From Hippopus hippopus (taxonomy: Eukaryota > Mollusca > Bivalvia > Cardiida > Cardiidae), in assembly GCA_946811185.2 (NCBI GenBank), contig OX328101.1, forward strand, positions 16,538,122-16,602,121: a DNA stretch of 64,000 nucleotides, given 5' to 3'. Positions 12,801 to 27,800 of the stretch are shown one piece after another. Below the pieces are notes generated by a model. The model ran no database searches. It saw nothing but the letters and a program-made list of their open reading frames with translations, and was not told the origin of the DNA. The first letter of the stretch is position 1; each line of letters begins with the position of its first letter. The position numbers were made by a program, and so were the translations under genes.

Positions 12801-15800
12801 ATGGTACAGTACATGGAACAACTGGGTCTGTATGGGGTTAAAGTGGGTGAACTTGTACAGGGTCTCTAACATGGGGTCCATCAGGGCTGTCACTGGTAGG
12901 GGATGCAGATTAAGCAACTCTGTAAAGATTACAGAAAAACATTTGAGCCATGTTTTGTGAAAAGGGGGCTTAATGCATCTGCAAAACGTATTGACCCAGG
13001 TCAGCCTGCGCAGTCCGCGCAGGCTGGCCTGGGTCGAAACTTTTTGGTTTTGGTCAATTTTCTGTATGTCCATGGACCATACTACCTCATGATTCAGGCA
13101 GTTGTTAGACAAAATGGATTTTGTGGGTCCATAATTATTTGATAACTTGCTTGGTATGATTGATTAGAGATGCATTAAGCCCCCTTTTGCCAGAGTGAGA
13201 CTCATTTACAGGTGCAGCTATGTTATAACAGGTCCCTGCAAAAGTCATCATTTTAACTGCAACCCTCTACATACTATCAATCCTTTATCAAACCAATTAC
13301 AATGTATCCCACAATTCCTAAGTGGTTGTTAGACAAAATGGATTTTGTGGGTCCATAATTATTTGATAACTTGCTTGATATGACAGATTACGGAGATGCA
13401 TTAAGCCCCCTTCTGCCAGAGCGAGGCTCATTTATAGGTGCAGCTAGGTTATAACAGGTCCTTGCAAAAGTCATCATTTTTACTGCAACCCTCTACATAC
13501 TATCAATCCTTTATCAAACCAATTACAATGTATCCCATAATTCCTAAGTATCAAAAATATTTATGACCCTGATAAAGAGGACTTCTGAAAATATTGTAGA
13601 AAAGGTAACCAGCTTTTTCTCCTTTTTCCACAATGTTTTCTATCCTTTCACAGATGATTCCATTATTTGATGCACATTTAGTCATCTTTTAATACTTTGA
13701 AATTGGACATGTCTTATTTTTGTCATTGTGAAAAGAGTTTAGAATTACATGTCATAGTTATCTTAGGAAAGATATATAGACAATGCATTACCACTTTTCT
13801 CAATAAATCAGATACCATAGAAAAGATTCAGAGGAGGAACTTTTGTTTTATCAGAGGTAAGGCAAACTACCACAGTTATTTGCAACTCAAGAAAAATATT
13901 CTGAATTCAGTTCTAAAACCAAAATTGTTGACCTCAATTATCCTCTACAAGGAGAAATTAACACTCCCGTAGATATGATTGTCTGACATACATGTAAATG
14001 AACATGCAACAATATGAATTATAAAGACAGCTTAGATCATGCATTTCAGGTTGACTCAATAAGACCTTTTTTGCATCTTCAAAAAAAAGTTTCAAAGACA
14101 TTGTTGACAAAATTGTTCATATTCCACTGTGCTTTTTCCTATGGCTCAATATTTTGACATATACTCATATTTTGAATCTTCATGTTGATTATTTCATAAC
14201 CACATAACCGCACGTCTTAGAGATCATTACATAGAAGGCTATTGAAAACATAGTGGGAAAAGAAGAAATTGCTGGCAACCAGCATTTTTCTTTTTTTCCC
14301 AAAATGCTTTCTACCCTTTCCAATACAAATACAACCATTTGGGTATCATTTTATTTGTCGTCTGCAAATCCTTTGATTTTAGATCAGTCTAAAATATTGT
14401 TGTTTTGTGAAGAGTTAAGCATATTCAACTCTTTACCACATAACAAAAATGTAGACTTGTCCAACTTGAGAGCATCTGCAGACAACAATTTAAACTTGGC
14501 TCAAGTGATGGAATTTGTATTTGATAGGGTAGAAAACATTGTTGGAAAAGGGGAAAATGCTGTTTACCAGCATTTTCTCCTTTTCCTACAATGTTTTCAT
14601 AAGGCTTTTTTCTTAGGGTCGTTAAAACTCGGGATTGTGTGGTAAAGAGTTAAAAAATATAAACAAATTGTCAGCTGCAAATTTGTTTCAAGAGGGAATG
14701 AGTAAACCAAAATCACAACCTGTATGAGGTGGATGTCTCTCTGGCAGAATGAGATGTTGGAAAGATATTGCACACATGGACTCTGAACCAAGCCAGCGAT
14801 CTGAAATGGCCTTCACATAGTACTGGACTGGCAGTGGCTCAAAAATAGGAATTGTGAACACAAGCACTAGGGGTTCTTTGCTGTGCATCTGTTTAAATGG
14901 AAGAAAACGAAAAAAATATTACAGATCATAACAGTGAAAACTAGAGCTGTCACTGAATGTGACTTAATACCCCAGCCAGCGCTTTGACAGAAACAGGCAA
15001 TTATTTGTACACACACGGATGGACAAACGGACGGACACACGGACAGACAGGGTGATTCCAGTATACCCCCGAAAACATTCGTTTTGTGGGGGTATAAAAA
15101 AGACATTGGGTTAACTCCCTACCGCACAATCCAAACTTTTAACTGCCCTGAGAAAGAAAGCTTCAGTAAACAGTGTGGATTGAGGAAAAAATGCTGGTAA
15201 CCAGCACTTTGTCCTTTTCCCTCAATGTTTTCTACCCTTCCCAAAACAAATTTCAATTTTTCACATTTATTTTGTCATCTGCAAATGGTTTCAGTTTGGA
15301 CTAGTCTAAAATTTTGTAGTTTGGTAAAGAGTCAATTTTATGAAAACTTCAATCCAACAAAAGATCACTGGCAGATAACCTTTTTGCAGCCCTGTTGTCA
15401 ACTTTTTGAATAGTGTGGAAAAAGTAGAAATTGGATAAATGAACCTTAATTCATGTTTATCATCCTTATTTTGCAAAGATGGTTTTAAAGAATTTTGCGG
15501 CAAATGTAGGTAGTGTGCTTAACTATAGTTAACTCTTTAAATTTTAGACTTGCCCACATTGAAAGCAGGTAAAGAGACACTATGAAATCAGGAGAAAAAG
15601 TATTTTCTCCTTTCCCATAATATTATATGTCTTTTTCTTTTGGGTTGTAAAAACATGGAATTATCCTGTAAAGGGTTAAGGAAAATTGGAATCTTGCTCA
15701 CTTTGTAAAAAAAAAAAACTCTAGAGTCTCTATGACAAAAAAATGCTAAAAAACCCCTCCTCAAAGTGATTAACTCTTTACCACACGATCCCGACTTTTA

Positions 15801-18800
15801 ACAACGCTAAGAAAGAAGCCTTTTGAAAACATTGTGGGAAAAGGAGAAAATGCTGGTAACCAGCATTTTCTCCTTTTCCCACAATGTTTTCTACAATTCC
15901 TAAGACAAATTTTAATTTTTGAGTCATACTTATTTTGCCGTCTACAAATTGCTCTCAATTTGGATTATTCTAAAACTTTGTTATTTGGTAAAGAGTTAAT
16001 TAATTACGAATGTAATGACTAGACTGACTTTTCCTGCCTGGAAAATGGCATAAACATTGTATTTTCTAGAGCTGTATTTTGCTAAAATACTTCATATAGT
16101 AGCAGATAGTGTACACATTCTGTACAGTCTGATTTTGATCTAAATTGTCCGCAAAACATGGTATCATCTTGTCTCCGCAGCTTGCAAAAACAGCTTAATT
16201 TAACACTCCAAATACGAGGGTTGTTCGATATGTAATGTGTATTGTACGATATCTCAAAAGCATTCGGCTCAAATAGTGAAATGAACATTACATCCCTTCA
16301 AAGCATTCTCCGCGGTTCGAAATACATAATTTCAATCTCTGAATCCATTTCTGAAATGCGTCACGGTACGCTGATTTAGGTAAACCTCTGAGGCACTGAC
16401 TGATGGCTGAGCCAAGAGCTTGTCGGGACTTGTAACGACGACCAGATAAGAACTTTTTAAGTTTTGGAAAAAGGAAAAAGTCGCATGGGGCTAGATCTGG
16501 AGAGTATGGTGGGTGTGGCAAGACGGTAACCTTCTCCGACTTCAAATATTGCTTCACAAGCTCAGATGTATGTGATGGAGCATTATCATGAAGTAGACGA
16601 ACATGCCTAAATCCTGACACAGGGCGTCGTTTAAGGTAATATTTCTTGACCTTTTTTAGTATAACATCTCAGTAATACCGACCTGTAACACTTTTGCCCT
16701 TCGGCACCGGAATTTGTATGGCTATACCATCACATGAGAAGAATATGCAATAAAGAACCTTCTTTGTGCTTGTGCTTCTTTTGGCAACTACAGGCCTTCT
16801 ACTGTGTTTAGTTAGCCATATTTTGTTTGCAATTTTTCTTACTGGTTCGAAATAGTGAACCCATGTTTCGTCACCAGTAACAATGTTTGCAAATTGTCTT
16901 TGATTGAATTTGGGAAACATTTTGAGCAATTGCTAAGCGGTTTGTACTTGTACCTGTTTTTGGTCATCTGTCAATATATGAGGTATCTATCTGGCAGAAA
17001 TCTTTCGTACTTTCAAAATACACTTCAAAATGAAATGCACCCGCGATAGCGATATGCCAACAGCGTTGGCAATATCATGAATCGTGTATCTGCCATCACT
17101 TTCAATTATTTCCCTGACTTTTGAGACATTTGCCTTGCCTGTTAAAGTCACAGGTTGGCCAGATTTTGCTGCATCTTTGACGGACTCTGTGCCAGTCAGA
17201 AATTTCTTCCTCCAACTACGAACTGTCTCATAAGATACCTTATCAGACCCATAAACTTCCCCCAATTCAGTAAAAATCTGCATTACCGAATGACCGAGTT
17301 TTGTGCAAACTTTTATATAAGCTCTAATTTCTTCAATATTCTTAATCCATTTCCCAACCATTTTTACAACAGTGGTCAACGCTAGCTCTATTGAAATGAC
17401 TATAAGTTTAAAACTATGTGGAGCTGAAGGCTCGTGTTTATACCGTTGGAAAGGTATTGAATAGAGCTTTTCAAGCGTATCATCATCCACGAAATCGTGC
17501 AAAGCGTTATCGCGCTGTGGTACAATACACTTTACAAAAAAGTTGTCTGCAGAAGGTAAAGATTTGTACCTTTACCAAACAAAACCATGTCTTCATGACC
17601 CCAGAAAAAAGAAGACATTTTTAATAACCAGCATTTTCTCTTTTCTAACATTGTTTTCTACCCCTTCAAAGACAAATACATCATTTGAGCCTCATTTACT
17701 CTGTCATCTGCAACATTGCACGAGTCTAAACATCTGTTGTCTATAAACTCTTTACCACACAATCCCGACTTTTAATGACCCTCAGAAAGAAGCCTTTTGA
17801 AAACATTGTGGGAAAAGGAGAAAATGCTGGTAACCAGCATTTTCTCCTTTTCCCACAATGTTTTCTACCCTTCTCAAACCAAATTTCATTTTTCCGTCAC
17901 ATGTATTTTGTCGTCTGTAAATGCTTTCAATTTGGACCAGTCTATAATTTTGTCGTCTGGTAAAGAGTTAACTCTTTACCAGACAACAAAAATTTTTAGA
18001 CTCTTCCATACTGAAATCTTTTAGAGACAACAAATTGAACCAGGCTCAAATGATAGAATTTTCCTCTGAAAGGGAAGAAAACATTGCGATAAATGGAGGA
18101 AATGCTGGTTACAAGCATTTTCTTCTTTTCACACAATGTTTTCAAAAAGCCTTATTTCTTAAAGACGGTAAAACTTGGGACTATGTGGTAAAGGGCTGAT
18201 AAGTGAATGGGATGAGCAACTTACCTGTTTCTTGTGTAGGAGATAGTATTCTGAATGATAGATATGGTTGTTGACAGGGTCCTCCACCCAGATCCAGAAT
18301 GACTCCGCTGAATTACCATGTACCTGATAGGAAATGTACCAAAACACTGATAATTATTAAATTGAAAGGAATGGTTTCAGGGAAAGAATGACAGATTAAA
18401 AGAAATATTTTTTGCTGGGAAAACAGTCTGAGGAAAAAAGAAACACTTCAAGTTAAGAATTTATAGGATGATAATATGAAGAAACATGTACAAATCTGCA
18501 AGTAACCTGATATAAACAGTAAGTAAACTTAGAACATAGTCACTGATAAGATTTGTTCTGATTCAAACTTGATAGGATGAAGAAATAATGACTTATGATT
18601 CAGTAACATTACACTGTAGACCCAGACTTGGCAACCTCCTTTAGAAGTCTCAATTCTGGGTCCTTATTCACCAACCAGTCTTCATTTTATTTTTAGTCTT
18701 ATTCTAAATTTGAAAAGTAACACAACTTCTGATTTACTAAACAATTTGGTTTTAGTCAATCAGAAGTTGTGTAACTTTCAAATAATGAAAGTTCTTGAGA

Positions 18801-21800
18801 ATGAGATTAAGAATGTTCTAAAGAATGGTTGGTAAATACAGACCCTCATCTCAATTTTCAGCAAAAACCCTGAAGACACGGACAAAACAGTGTCCATAGA
18901 AGTTCAAATGATCTGATTCTATGACCTCTTTTTCAAATATTATCTATCCTATTAAAGTATCTGACTTAATTTGACAGATGAAGTGAGGACAAAACCATTT
19001 TATAGAAAACAAAAATTTGAAGATATCTTAGTCAACTATTACAGATTTCAATAGTAGCCAAGAGAATTATATTATCTCTGTCATTATGTTTTAAAAAGTT
19101 GCCTATTTCAAATAAATCTATACTGTCATACATGTATAAGGATATAGGGGGAAAAAAACCCAAATATTCTTTATCTATAATCTAAGGCTTCCTGCCCATA
19201 ATAAAAAGCATAAATGCTATACACTATTTATAGAGTACCTTATCATCCCATTTAAACATTGGTGTAATGACCAGCCTCACTCTGAGTACAGTCCTTGTGA
19301 TTGGCTGAATTGTTGCCTCTAAGTCCAGCAGAGGGAGCTGGTGTACACACCTCTTTACAACTGACCCCATCTTGACATGATGGAGTATGTGACCTGTGCC
19401 AAATATGAGCTAACATTAAACTATTTAAATAGCACTATAAGTAATTCAGAATATTCTAGGGATGGTGAAGACTAAAATCACGCTAGAAAGAACTGCAGAC
19501 CAGTCCTGTATCTACACCATCTATATCAACCAAGTTCATTACCATGCAATCCCAAATTCTCCTGTCCTTGAAGATGAAGTCTTATGAAAACATTGTGTGA
19601 AAAGGAGAGAAAGCATCTTTTCCAACAATATGTTTTACCCTTTCAAAGACTAATTCTATCATTTCAGCCACATTTAAGTTGTTGTCTTCAAATGCTGTCA
19701 GTACTGACAAGTCTGAAATCTTATCACCTGGTAGAGTAAGCTACTAAGGTAAAAAGAATCTGTATCTGTAGTGACATTGTATTTTAAGTCGTAAAAATTC
19801 ATTCATTCATTCATTTGTTTATTCATTCATTCATTTGTTTGTTCATTCATTCATTCATTGAGTGAGCTACAAGAAGTCGAAAAATAGACAATGAATTTTT
19901 CTATAGGCATCTTCCATTATGCTTCTTTTGATAATTTTCTAAGACCTACTTGTATGAAGACTAGCCAAAGATAGATTCCTTAACACAAAAATAACCAAAT
20001 ATTTTTTTCTACACTACTGTAGTATTGTCTCTCTATGTATCAATCTTCACTCTTTTCATTCTAATTATGGATTCTTTTGTATGCATCTATGTGAAGTATA
20101 GAAAAATTCCATATACATGCGAATTTTTCTTTCTGAAATTGATAAAAATGTATCATAAATGTAGAAGTGAATTTATGGAAAAATTATGTGCAATGCACTC
20201 CTTGATTTCTGATTTTAGACCACTACAAAAAATATTTTATGTCCCTACAAGGCACATCCTTTGAAAAATTCTGATTAAAGGTATGACTGCATGTTTTGTC
20301 CGATCTTTATCAACATTGCACACAAAAGCAACTTAAATTCTGCTTCGTGATCTATGAGTAACTAAACTTTACATCATATCTAAAATACCTATTTCCTTTG
20401 CATCCATCTCTCTCAGTTTGTCCACTGTAAACTTTCTGGACTCTATTTTGTTGATGATTTCTGTTGTAAGAACAGAAAACTGTCTCAATGGTGTCTCAAA
20501 GCCCCAGATTCTCTTGTCCACAGTCTTACTCAAGTTCAGGAGACGACTAGCCATGATGGGCATCCCTTTTTTCAAACAGATCTCAAACAGGGACCTCAGT
20601 ATTCTAGCAGCATTCTGCAAATAGAATTGAGTCATGCTCTAGAAAAAGGGGTTTTATGATTTTGTGGTGCATAATACAGAACAAATCATATAATTAAGAA
20701 TCCATAAAATCCATTTTGTATAACAACTAACTGAATCATGAGGTGGACTGTTCCTTTGACATGCAGAAAATTGATCAATAGCAAAATTTTTCGACCCAAG
20801 TCAGCCTCCGCCGACTGCACAGACTGACCTCGGTTGATACTTTTTGCAGATCCATTTAGCTCTCTTTTCACTGAGCATGTTTTTTTTTTTTCATGTTATT
20901 CTTTTACAAATCACTGGGTATCAACAGTAAAAGCTATAATGGAACATATTTATCCTTTTGATGCCTATTACACATATAGTTTCTATTGTTTTAGCTTACA
21001 TGATATCACTGTGGACATTTTAAACATCTTTTAAACATTTTAAATACAATGGAACATTTTTTCAAAATAGTGAAGTTTTTTTTCCCCTATTTTGAATTTT
21101 TTACAAAAAGAAAACATCTTCTGCTCTTTTCCTCATTTAGATTTCACTTGGGGAATAATGGACTATGATCCTAACCTAAAAATAAATTATGTTTATTGTA
21201 ATTATTACCTGTGCAACATAAGACTGGTCTGACACCAGAGAAAAGCTGTCCGGATAATGTCTGGACACAAACCCTTGTAGCAGTATGTTCACTTTTCCAT
21301 AATGGTTTTCAACTCCGCCTGGAACTTGCATCTCACATACATCATGTAATATCCTCTCTAGTTCATCAGACTCCTCATCTCGAACCTATTCAATTATGGA
21401 AGAAGTAATTCTGATTAAAAAAATTTGCAGCAGATAACTTGGAAAATATCTAATAATAATAAAAACTTTTGTGACCTTTTCCACATTACTTGTAAGTTAT
21501 GTAAGAGCCATGTGTTCATAAGGTGAATTGCATTTTCTCCTTTTTCCCACACTGTTTTCTACCCTTTCAAAGACTAATTTCATCAGTTTGGCAATGTTTA
21601 ATTTTTCACCTGCAAAAGCCATCAATATGGTCTCAAGTTTTGTCTTATGGATACTAGTAAAATTTACAATTAAAGGTTAACTTTTACCTTGATCTGGTCA
21701 AACTCCTGTGCATTTGATATCAGTGCAAACACATCAGCTTCAGTCATAACAGACTTCAAATGTTCATTGATGACCTAGAAATGAATAATTCCACTTGTAA

Positions 21801-24800
21801 ATATCAAGTCACTAGTTTAAACTATACTCTTTTCATGCCTATGCAAATGACAAATTTTGAAAAACATCATTGGAAAAGGAACACTGTTTAACTCGTTACA
21901 AAACGACAAAATTTAAGACATGTCCAAATGGAAAACATTTCCATACAACAACATAAATGTGACTCAAAAAAATTAAAATTGTTTGTGGATGGGTAGAAAA
22001 TATTGTGGCATAAGGAGAAAATGCTGGTTACCAGCATTTTCTCCTTTTTCCACAATGTTTTGAAATGTCTTCTTTCTCAGGGTTGTTAAAACTCAGGATT
22101 GTATGGTAGAGGGTTAAAAAGAAATGATACTGGCAAATGGCAACCACTGAATTGAATGCAAACTTTAAAAAACAAGAGGGCCATGATGGCCCTATATCGC
22201 TCCACTGGCTAATACGTAAAATCCCTACATGCCAAACATTACAATACTTGGTCAATTGGTTTTGAACATAAGACCCCTGAGACAGGACTAAAATTGGTAG
22301 CCCAAGTTCTTATGGTAAGTAACAAGAAGATTTCTAAAGATTTCACTACACGAGCCCATGTAAAACTTCTGACCCCTGGGGTGGGGTCAAATTCGACCCT
22401 AGGGCTATAATTTGGGTACTCTTGGTAGAGGCCCACTAGATAAAGCCACATGCAAACTTTGGTAACCCTAGGCCTTATGACTGAGTACAGGGAGATTTCT
22501 AAAATTTTGTCTATATAAGCCCATATAAAAACTGTGACCCCTGGGGCGGGGCCAATTTTGACCCCCGCACTGTAAGTTGGGCACTCTTGGTAGAGGCCCA
22601 CTAGATAAAGCCACATATAAAATTTGGTAGCACTAGGCCTTATGGCTAGGTGCAGGGAGATTGCTAAAGTTTTCTCTATATAAGCCTATGTAAAACTTGT
22701 GACCCCCCGGGGTGGGGTCAAATTTGACCCCGAGGCTATAAGTTGGGCACTCTTGGTAGAGGCCCACTAGATAAAGCCACATGCAAAATTTGGTAACCCT
22801 GGGCCTTATGGCTAGGTACAGGAAGATTTCTAAAGTTTTCTCCATATAAGCCTATGTAAAACTTGTGACCCCCCCAGGGCGGGGTCAAATTTGACCCCAG
22901 GGCTATAATTTGAAGAAGCTTGATAGAGGTCTACTAGATAAAGCTACATGCCAAATTTGGCAGCCCTAGGCCTTATGGTTTCAGACAAGAAGATTTTCAA
23001 AGATTTCCAATATTTTTAAGTTTTGTTGCCATGGCAACCAGAGTTTTTGCAGGAATTACATTCTTTCACGAAATTCTGAAGAAGACCATGGCAGGATCAT
23101 TCCTGTGAAGTTTCATCAAAATTGGATGGGTAGTTTCAGAGAAGAAGATGTTTGAAATAAAAGTTAACGGACGGACGCACGGACGCACGACGGACAACTG
23201 GCCATGACATAAGCCCACTGGCCTTTGGCCAGTGGAGCTAAAAATGGATAGAAACAAATAGCTGCTCCCTACTTATGACACAACATATACTGTATAATCA
23301 TGTGTATATATATGCATGTCGAAAAATTTGTGAATTACCAATTACAGACATTCTGCGTAGAGAAATGTTTGCAAATTAGAGACACTTGTTATTTGTTTCT
23401 AAACTTTTGGTAAAATATGACAGAAAAGTTAACAAATTTTTCAAATTCACAAAATCGCAAAAATATCCACATCTCAAACATTTCCACTTATACAGTAGCT
23501 GCTCCCTAAGTGTCTACATGCCAAACATTGATGAAAAAGATGACCAACTTCTACTACTCCACGTTCACATTTGTAATTTGGGAGGATTTGAATTTACCCT
23601 TTATCACACAATCCCGAGTTAACGACACTGAGAAGTAGGCCTTTTGAAAACATTGTGGGAAAAGGAGAAAATGCTGGTAACCAGCATTTTCTCCTTTTCC
23701 CACAATGGTTTCTAGACTCTCTGATACAAATCCCATCACTTATGCCATTTGTCTGCAAGTGTTTTCAAATTTTAAAATATTGTTGTTTGGGAAAGATTTC
23801 CCAAACCCCAAAAATTAATGCCCTACCTCCACCGTGTCATATTTGATATAAAAATGGCTGGCAATCCTTCCTTGATCTGTTGATGCAAAGTATTCTGTCC
23901 TCTCGTCAAATCTCACCATCCGAGCCTTGTCCAGCTTTCGTCCAGCTATGAATATCAGCTCTCTCCTGTACTCAGTCAGTGTTGGATCCATCTAAAAAGT
24001 CGTATCTTAAATGTTTACTCTTTCTTGTCATAAAACTTTGAATTTCTCCAATTTCGAAGCCTTTGGAGACACAAAATTTAATGTAGTTTAACTGATATGA
24101 TGTGTCTTTGTCCTTGGTAACAATTATTTTCACTATTTTCCACAATGTTTTCTCCTCCTTTATATCTCTTTACCAGACATAAAAATTTTAGCCTTGTCCA
24201 AATTGAAAGCATTTGCAGACGACAATTTTTATGTGGCTTAAAAGATACAATTTTTCTTTGATAGGGTAGAAAACATTGTGGTAAAAGGAGAAAATGCTGG
24301 TTACCAGCATCTTCTCCTTTTCCCACAATGTTTTCAAAAGGCTTCTTTCCCAGGGTTGTTAAAAGTTGGCATTGTGTGGTAAAGAGTTAAACAAGTCATT
24401 TCAGCCATACATCATCTACAAATAAGCCATGCTCTGGCAAAAGGAGGCTTAATGCATCTCTGTGATCCATAATACCAAGCAACTCATCACATAATTATGG
24501 ATCCATAAAATCCATTTTGTCCAACAACTGACAGAATCATGAGGTACACTGGTCCTTGGACATGCAGAAAATTGACCAATAGTGAAAAGTTTCGGCCAAG
24601 GTCAGCCTGCGCGGACTGCCCAGGCTGACCTGGGTGGATACTTTTCGCAGATGCATTAAGACCCCTTTTCCCAGAGCATGGATCAAATGCTTTTGATTTG
24701 GACAAACCTTAGATCTTGTCATCTGGTAAAGGATTAATTCCACTCACTCATGCTAGCCCAGCTTGAAATATCTCTGCACTTAGAGTAATTTAACTCTTTA

Positions 24801-27800
24801 CCAAACGACAAAAGTTTAGACTTGTCCAAATTGAAAGCATTTGCAGACGACAAAATAAATGTGAATCAAAAATTGAAACTTGACTTTAGAAGAGTAGAAA
24901 ACATTGTGGGAAAAGGAGAAAATGCTGGTTACCAGCATTTTCTCCTTTTCCCACAATGCTTTCAGAAGGCTTCAGATTGTTTGGGTAAAAGATTAACTCT
25001 TTACCAAACAACGAAATTTTAGACTTGTCCAAGCATTTGCAGACAACAGATTTAATGTGGCTCAGATGATGAAATTTGTTACTGACAAGAGTAAAATACA
25101 TTGTAGGAAAAGAAGAAAATGCTGGCTACCAGCATTTTCTCCTTTTACTACTATGTTTATACAAGCTTTCTCCTTCAGGGTTGTTAAAACTCAGGATTAA
25201 GTGGTAAACAGATAAAACATCTGTGACTACATTCCGTATTTCACAAATCTTAGATTTTGTTCTCTGGTACATAGATAATAATTATAAGGTACTGACTAAT
25301 GAAGACTTTCAACAAGTTCTTACCTCTACACTTTTATAGGGTACACCATAAGCAAGAGGATTACAAGTGAGTCTCACAAACAGGTAGGTATAACTTAACC
25401 ATTTGACAGCTTCCTCAACATTGGTCACTGTTCCTAGTGCAATCTGTAAATGCAGCAAAAGTACAACACAACATTTAAGTTTTCATACATGTATACTATA
25501 TTCCGATATGATGAGGTTGGTTTTGGGCTTATGAAATCTAAATGTATCATTTAAACTCTTTCTTTCTAGTTCAACACAGCTTGTCAGGCACTTTATGAAG
25601 TTCAAACACTATTTTAGAAACAGCCATAATAGTGATATAGGCGAAAAACACAAATAAACTGGCAAGCAAAAGTTTCGTTTACAAATGGATAAAATTAAAT
25701 AACATTATGTTATTAAATATTTAAAGTACCTTCTCAGACAATGAACTTTTACTATCGTTCAAAGTGAAAGCATTTGCAGATGATAAATAAAGTGCAGAAA
25801 AAAAAAAAAGAATTTGTCTTTCTAATGGAGAAAAGCATTGTGAAAAAAAGGAGAAAATGCTGGTAACCAGCATTTTCTCCATTTCCCACAATGCTTTCTA
25901 AAGTCTTCTGCTAGACTAAAAACATGGGTTGTTTAGTAAGGGCTACATAATTAAATCAAGAAAAAAATTACCTCAGCATTCAAGTTGTCAGTCAGACTGT
26001 TTATAAACTGGCTTTCTATTGGATTCTGGCGTGTCATTAGAGACAGGTAGTGAGCCAGCTTATCATGTGTTGTAATAATGGTACCATGCCCAAAAGTGTC
26101 ATACTGAGGCCGTCCGGCACGCCCAAATATCTGCATCACATCTAAAATACCCAGGTCTACAAAAGATCCCTTTTTAGCATCATAAATCTGGGTGCCCTGA
26201 AAAGTTGAAACCAGTAAGTTTCTTTGTACATTGTTTAATGCAATTTTAACATTATTTTATTCATATCAAGGCCGCAAATGCACCTATCCATGATTTTCAG
26301 TTGTTCTTTTACCAGTGCTTTGCACAATATTGGTCCCTACCTATATATAACTATCTTTGAAACAATCTTTAGCAATGAGAAGAATGAAACCTGTTGAAAT
26401 AACTACCATCAATCCTCTGAGAGAAATTGGCCAATCTCTAGTTTCAAGCCCTAGAAATATGATCAACTAGTTTTAGTACATTAGAAATTATATAGGAACA
26501 TGTTAAACCACATAACACCTAGATAACATACCTGTAAATGAATCCGATATGGGTTGCAACACGTGAAAAGGGGCATTCGGACATTTGCGTAAAGTGTCAT
26601 CTCGGATCAGCCTGCGCATTCCGCGCAGGCTAATCCGAAACGACACTCTGTTTTTATGTAATTTTCTGTTTCACACAGGTCTACTGTAGGAAAAAATCTA
26701 ATGTAGTCGTAAAGTGTCGTCTCGGATTAGCCTGCGTGGACTGCTCAGGCTGATCCGAGACGACACTTTACGCAAATGTCCGAATGTCCCTTTTCGTGTG
26801 TTGCAACCCATATACAATAACCCTTATAAGTGTTTACCAAACAATCCTGTTTCAACTATCCTGACAAAGAAAGCATTTTGAAAGCATTATGGGAAAAGGC
26901 GAAAATTCTGACTACCATCATTTTCTGCTTTTTAAGTGATGTTTTATTTTTTCTCTTAAATAGAAAAATTCTTTTATCTAATTATACCCAATAACTTTAA
27001 GTTGGACAAGACCAGTATTAAGTCATTTGGTAAAGGGTTATATCATATCAATGAGTAGATTGTTACACTTGAAAAACTTATTTTAATGCCCTTGCAGTTG
27101 ACACCTTTGGAACATAAGGAGGGCAACAGAGCAAATGCTGGTTTAGACCAGTTGCTCCTTTTTCCACTATATTTTCCTTCTGTTGACATGACAGGTTTGA
27201 ATGTCTTTATGGGACTTATATAGCTCATGGTAGAACAAACATAAGCCCACACATTTTGAATTTTAAGTCATAAAATAGATATTTAAACAAAAGCAAGTAA
27301 TTCTAAATAATAAATTTCTGACCCTTACCTTGATAATGACTGCATGAGCAGGCAAATTTACACCCCAGGCCAGTGTTGCTGTACAAACAAGAACTTTGAT
27401 GTGCCCTGCTGCAAAGTATCGCTCTACAAGGTTGCGATCTTGACGCAACATTCCAGCATGATGTATGCTAAATCCATCTGTAAACAGTTCCTTCATTTGC
27501 TTGTTTCTTGACTTCATCATCTGGTAAGTAAAGCAAAGGACAAAACTGCCAATGCAAAAAGTTTGACAATTAATCCTTTACCATTCAATCCCAAGTTTTA
27601 ATGACCTTGAGGTACTGTATACGTGGATATATTTCCCACGTCTAACAACTTGTGAATTACCGATTAAGGACATTTTTGCGAACGGAAATATTTGTGAATT
27701 CAAGACACTCGTTATTTGTTGTTATACTTGTAGTAAAATATGCAAACAGAAAAGTTTGCGCGTTATTCAAATTCGCTAAATCGCAAAAATTTCCGAGTCA

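Noticed and set aside
12700..13142. Plus-strand frames over ASCC3 exon 24
   Set aside because: Antisense shadows of the exon and the adjoining MITE; the minus-strand exon carries the Walker A motif and fits in phase.
14867..15106. Frame with [13 protein letters not shown]
   Set aside because: A by-product of the GGACGGAC-rich end of a hairpin-ended element; similar [10 protein letters not shown] text at 40721 has the same origin.
22239..22845. Minus-strand frames with repeated [19 protein letters not shown] text
   Set aside because: They follow the ~160-bp tandem units of a hairpin-ended element; the 'protein repeat' is the DNA repeat read in frame.
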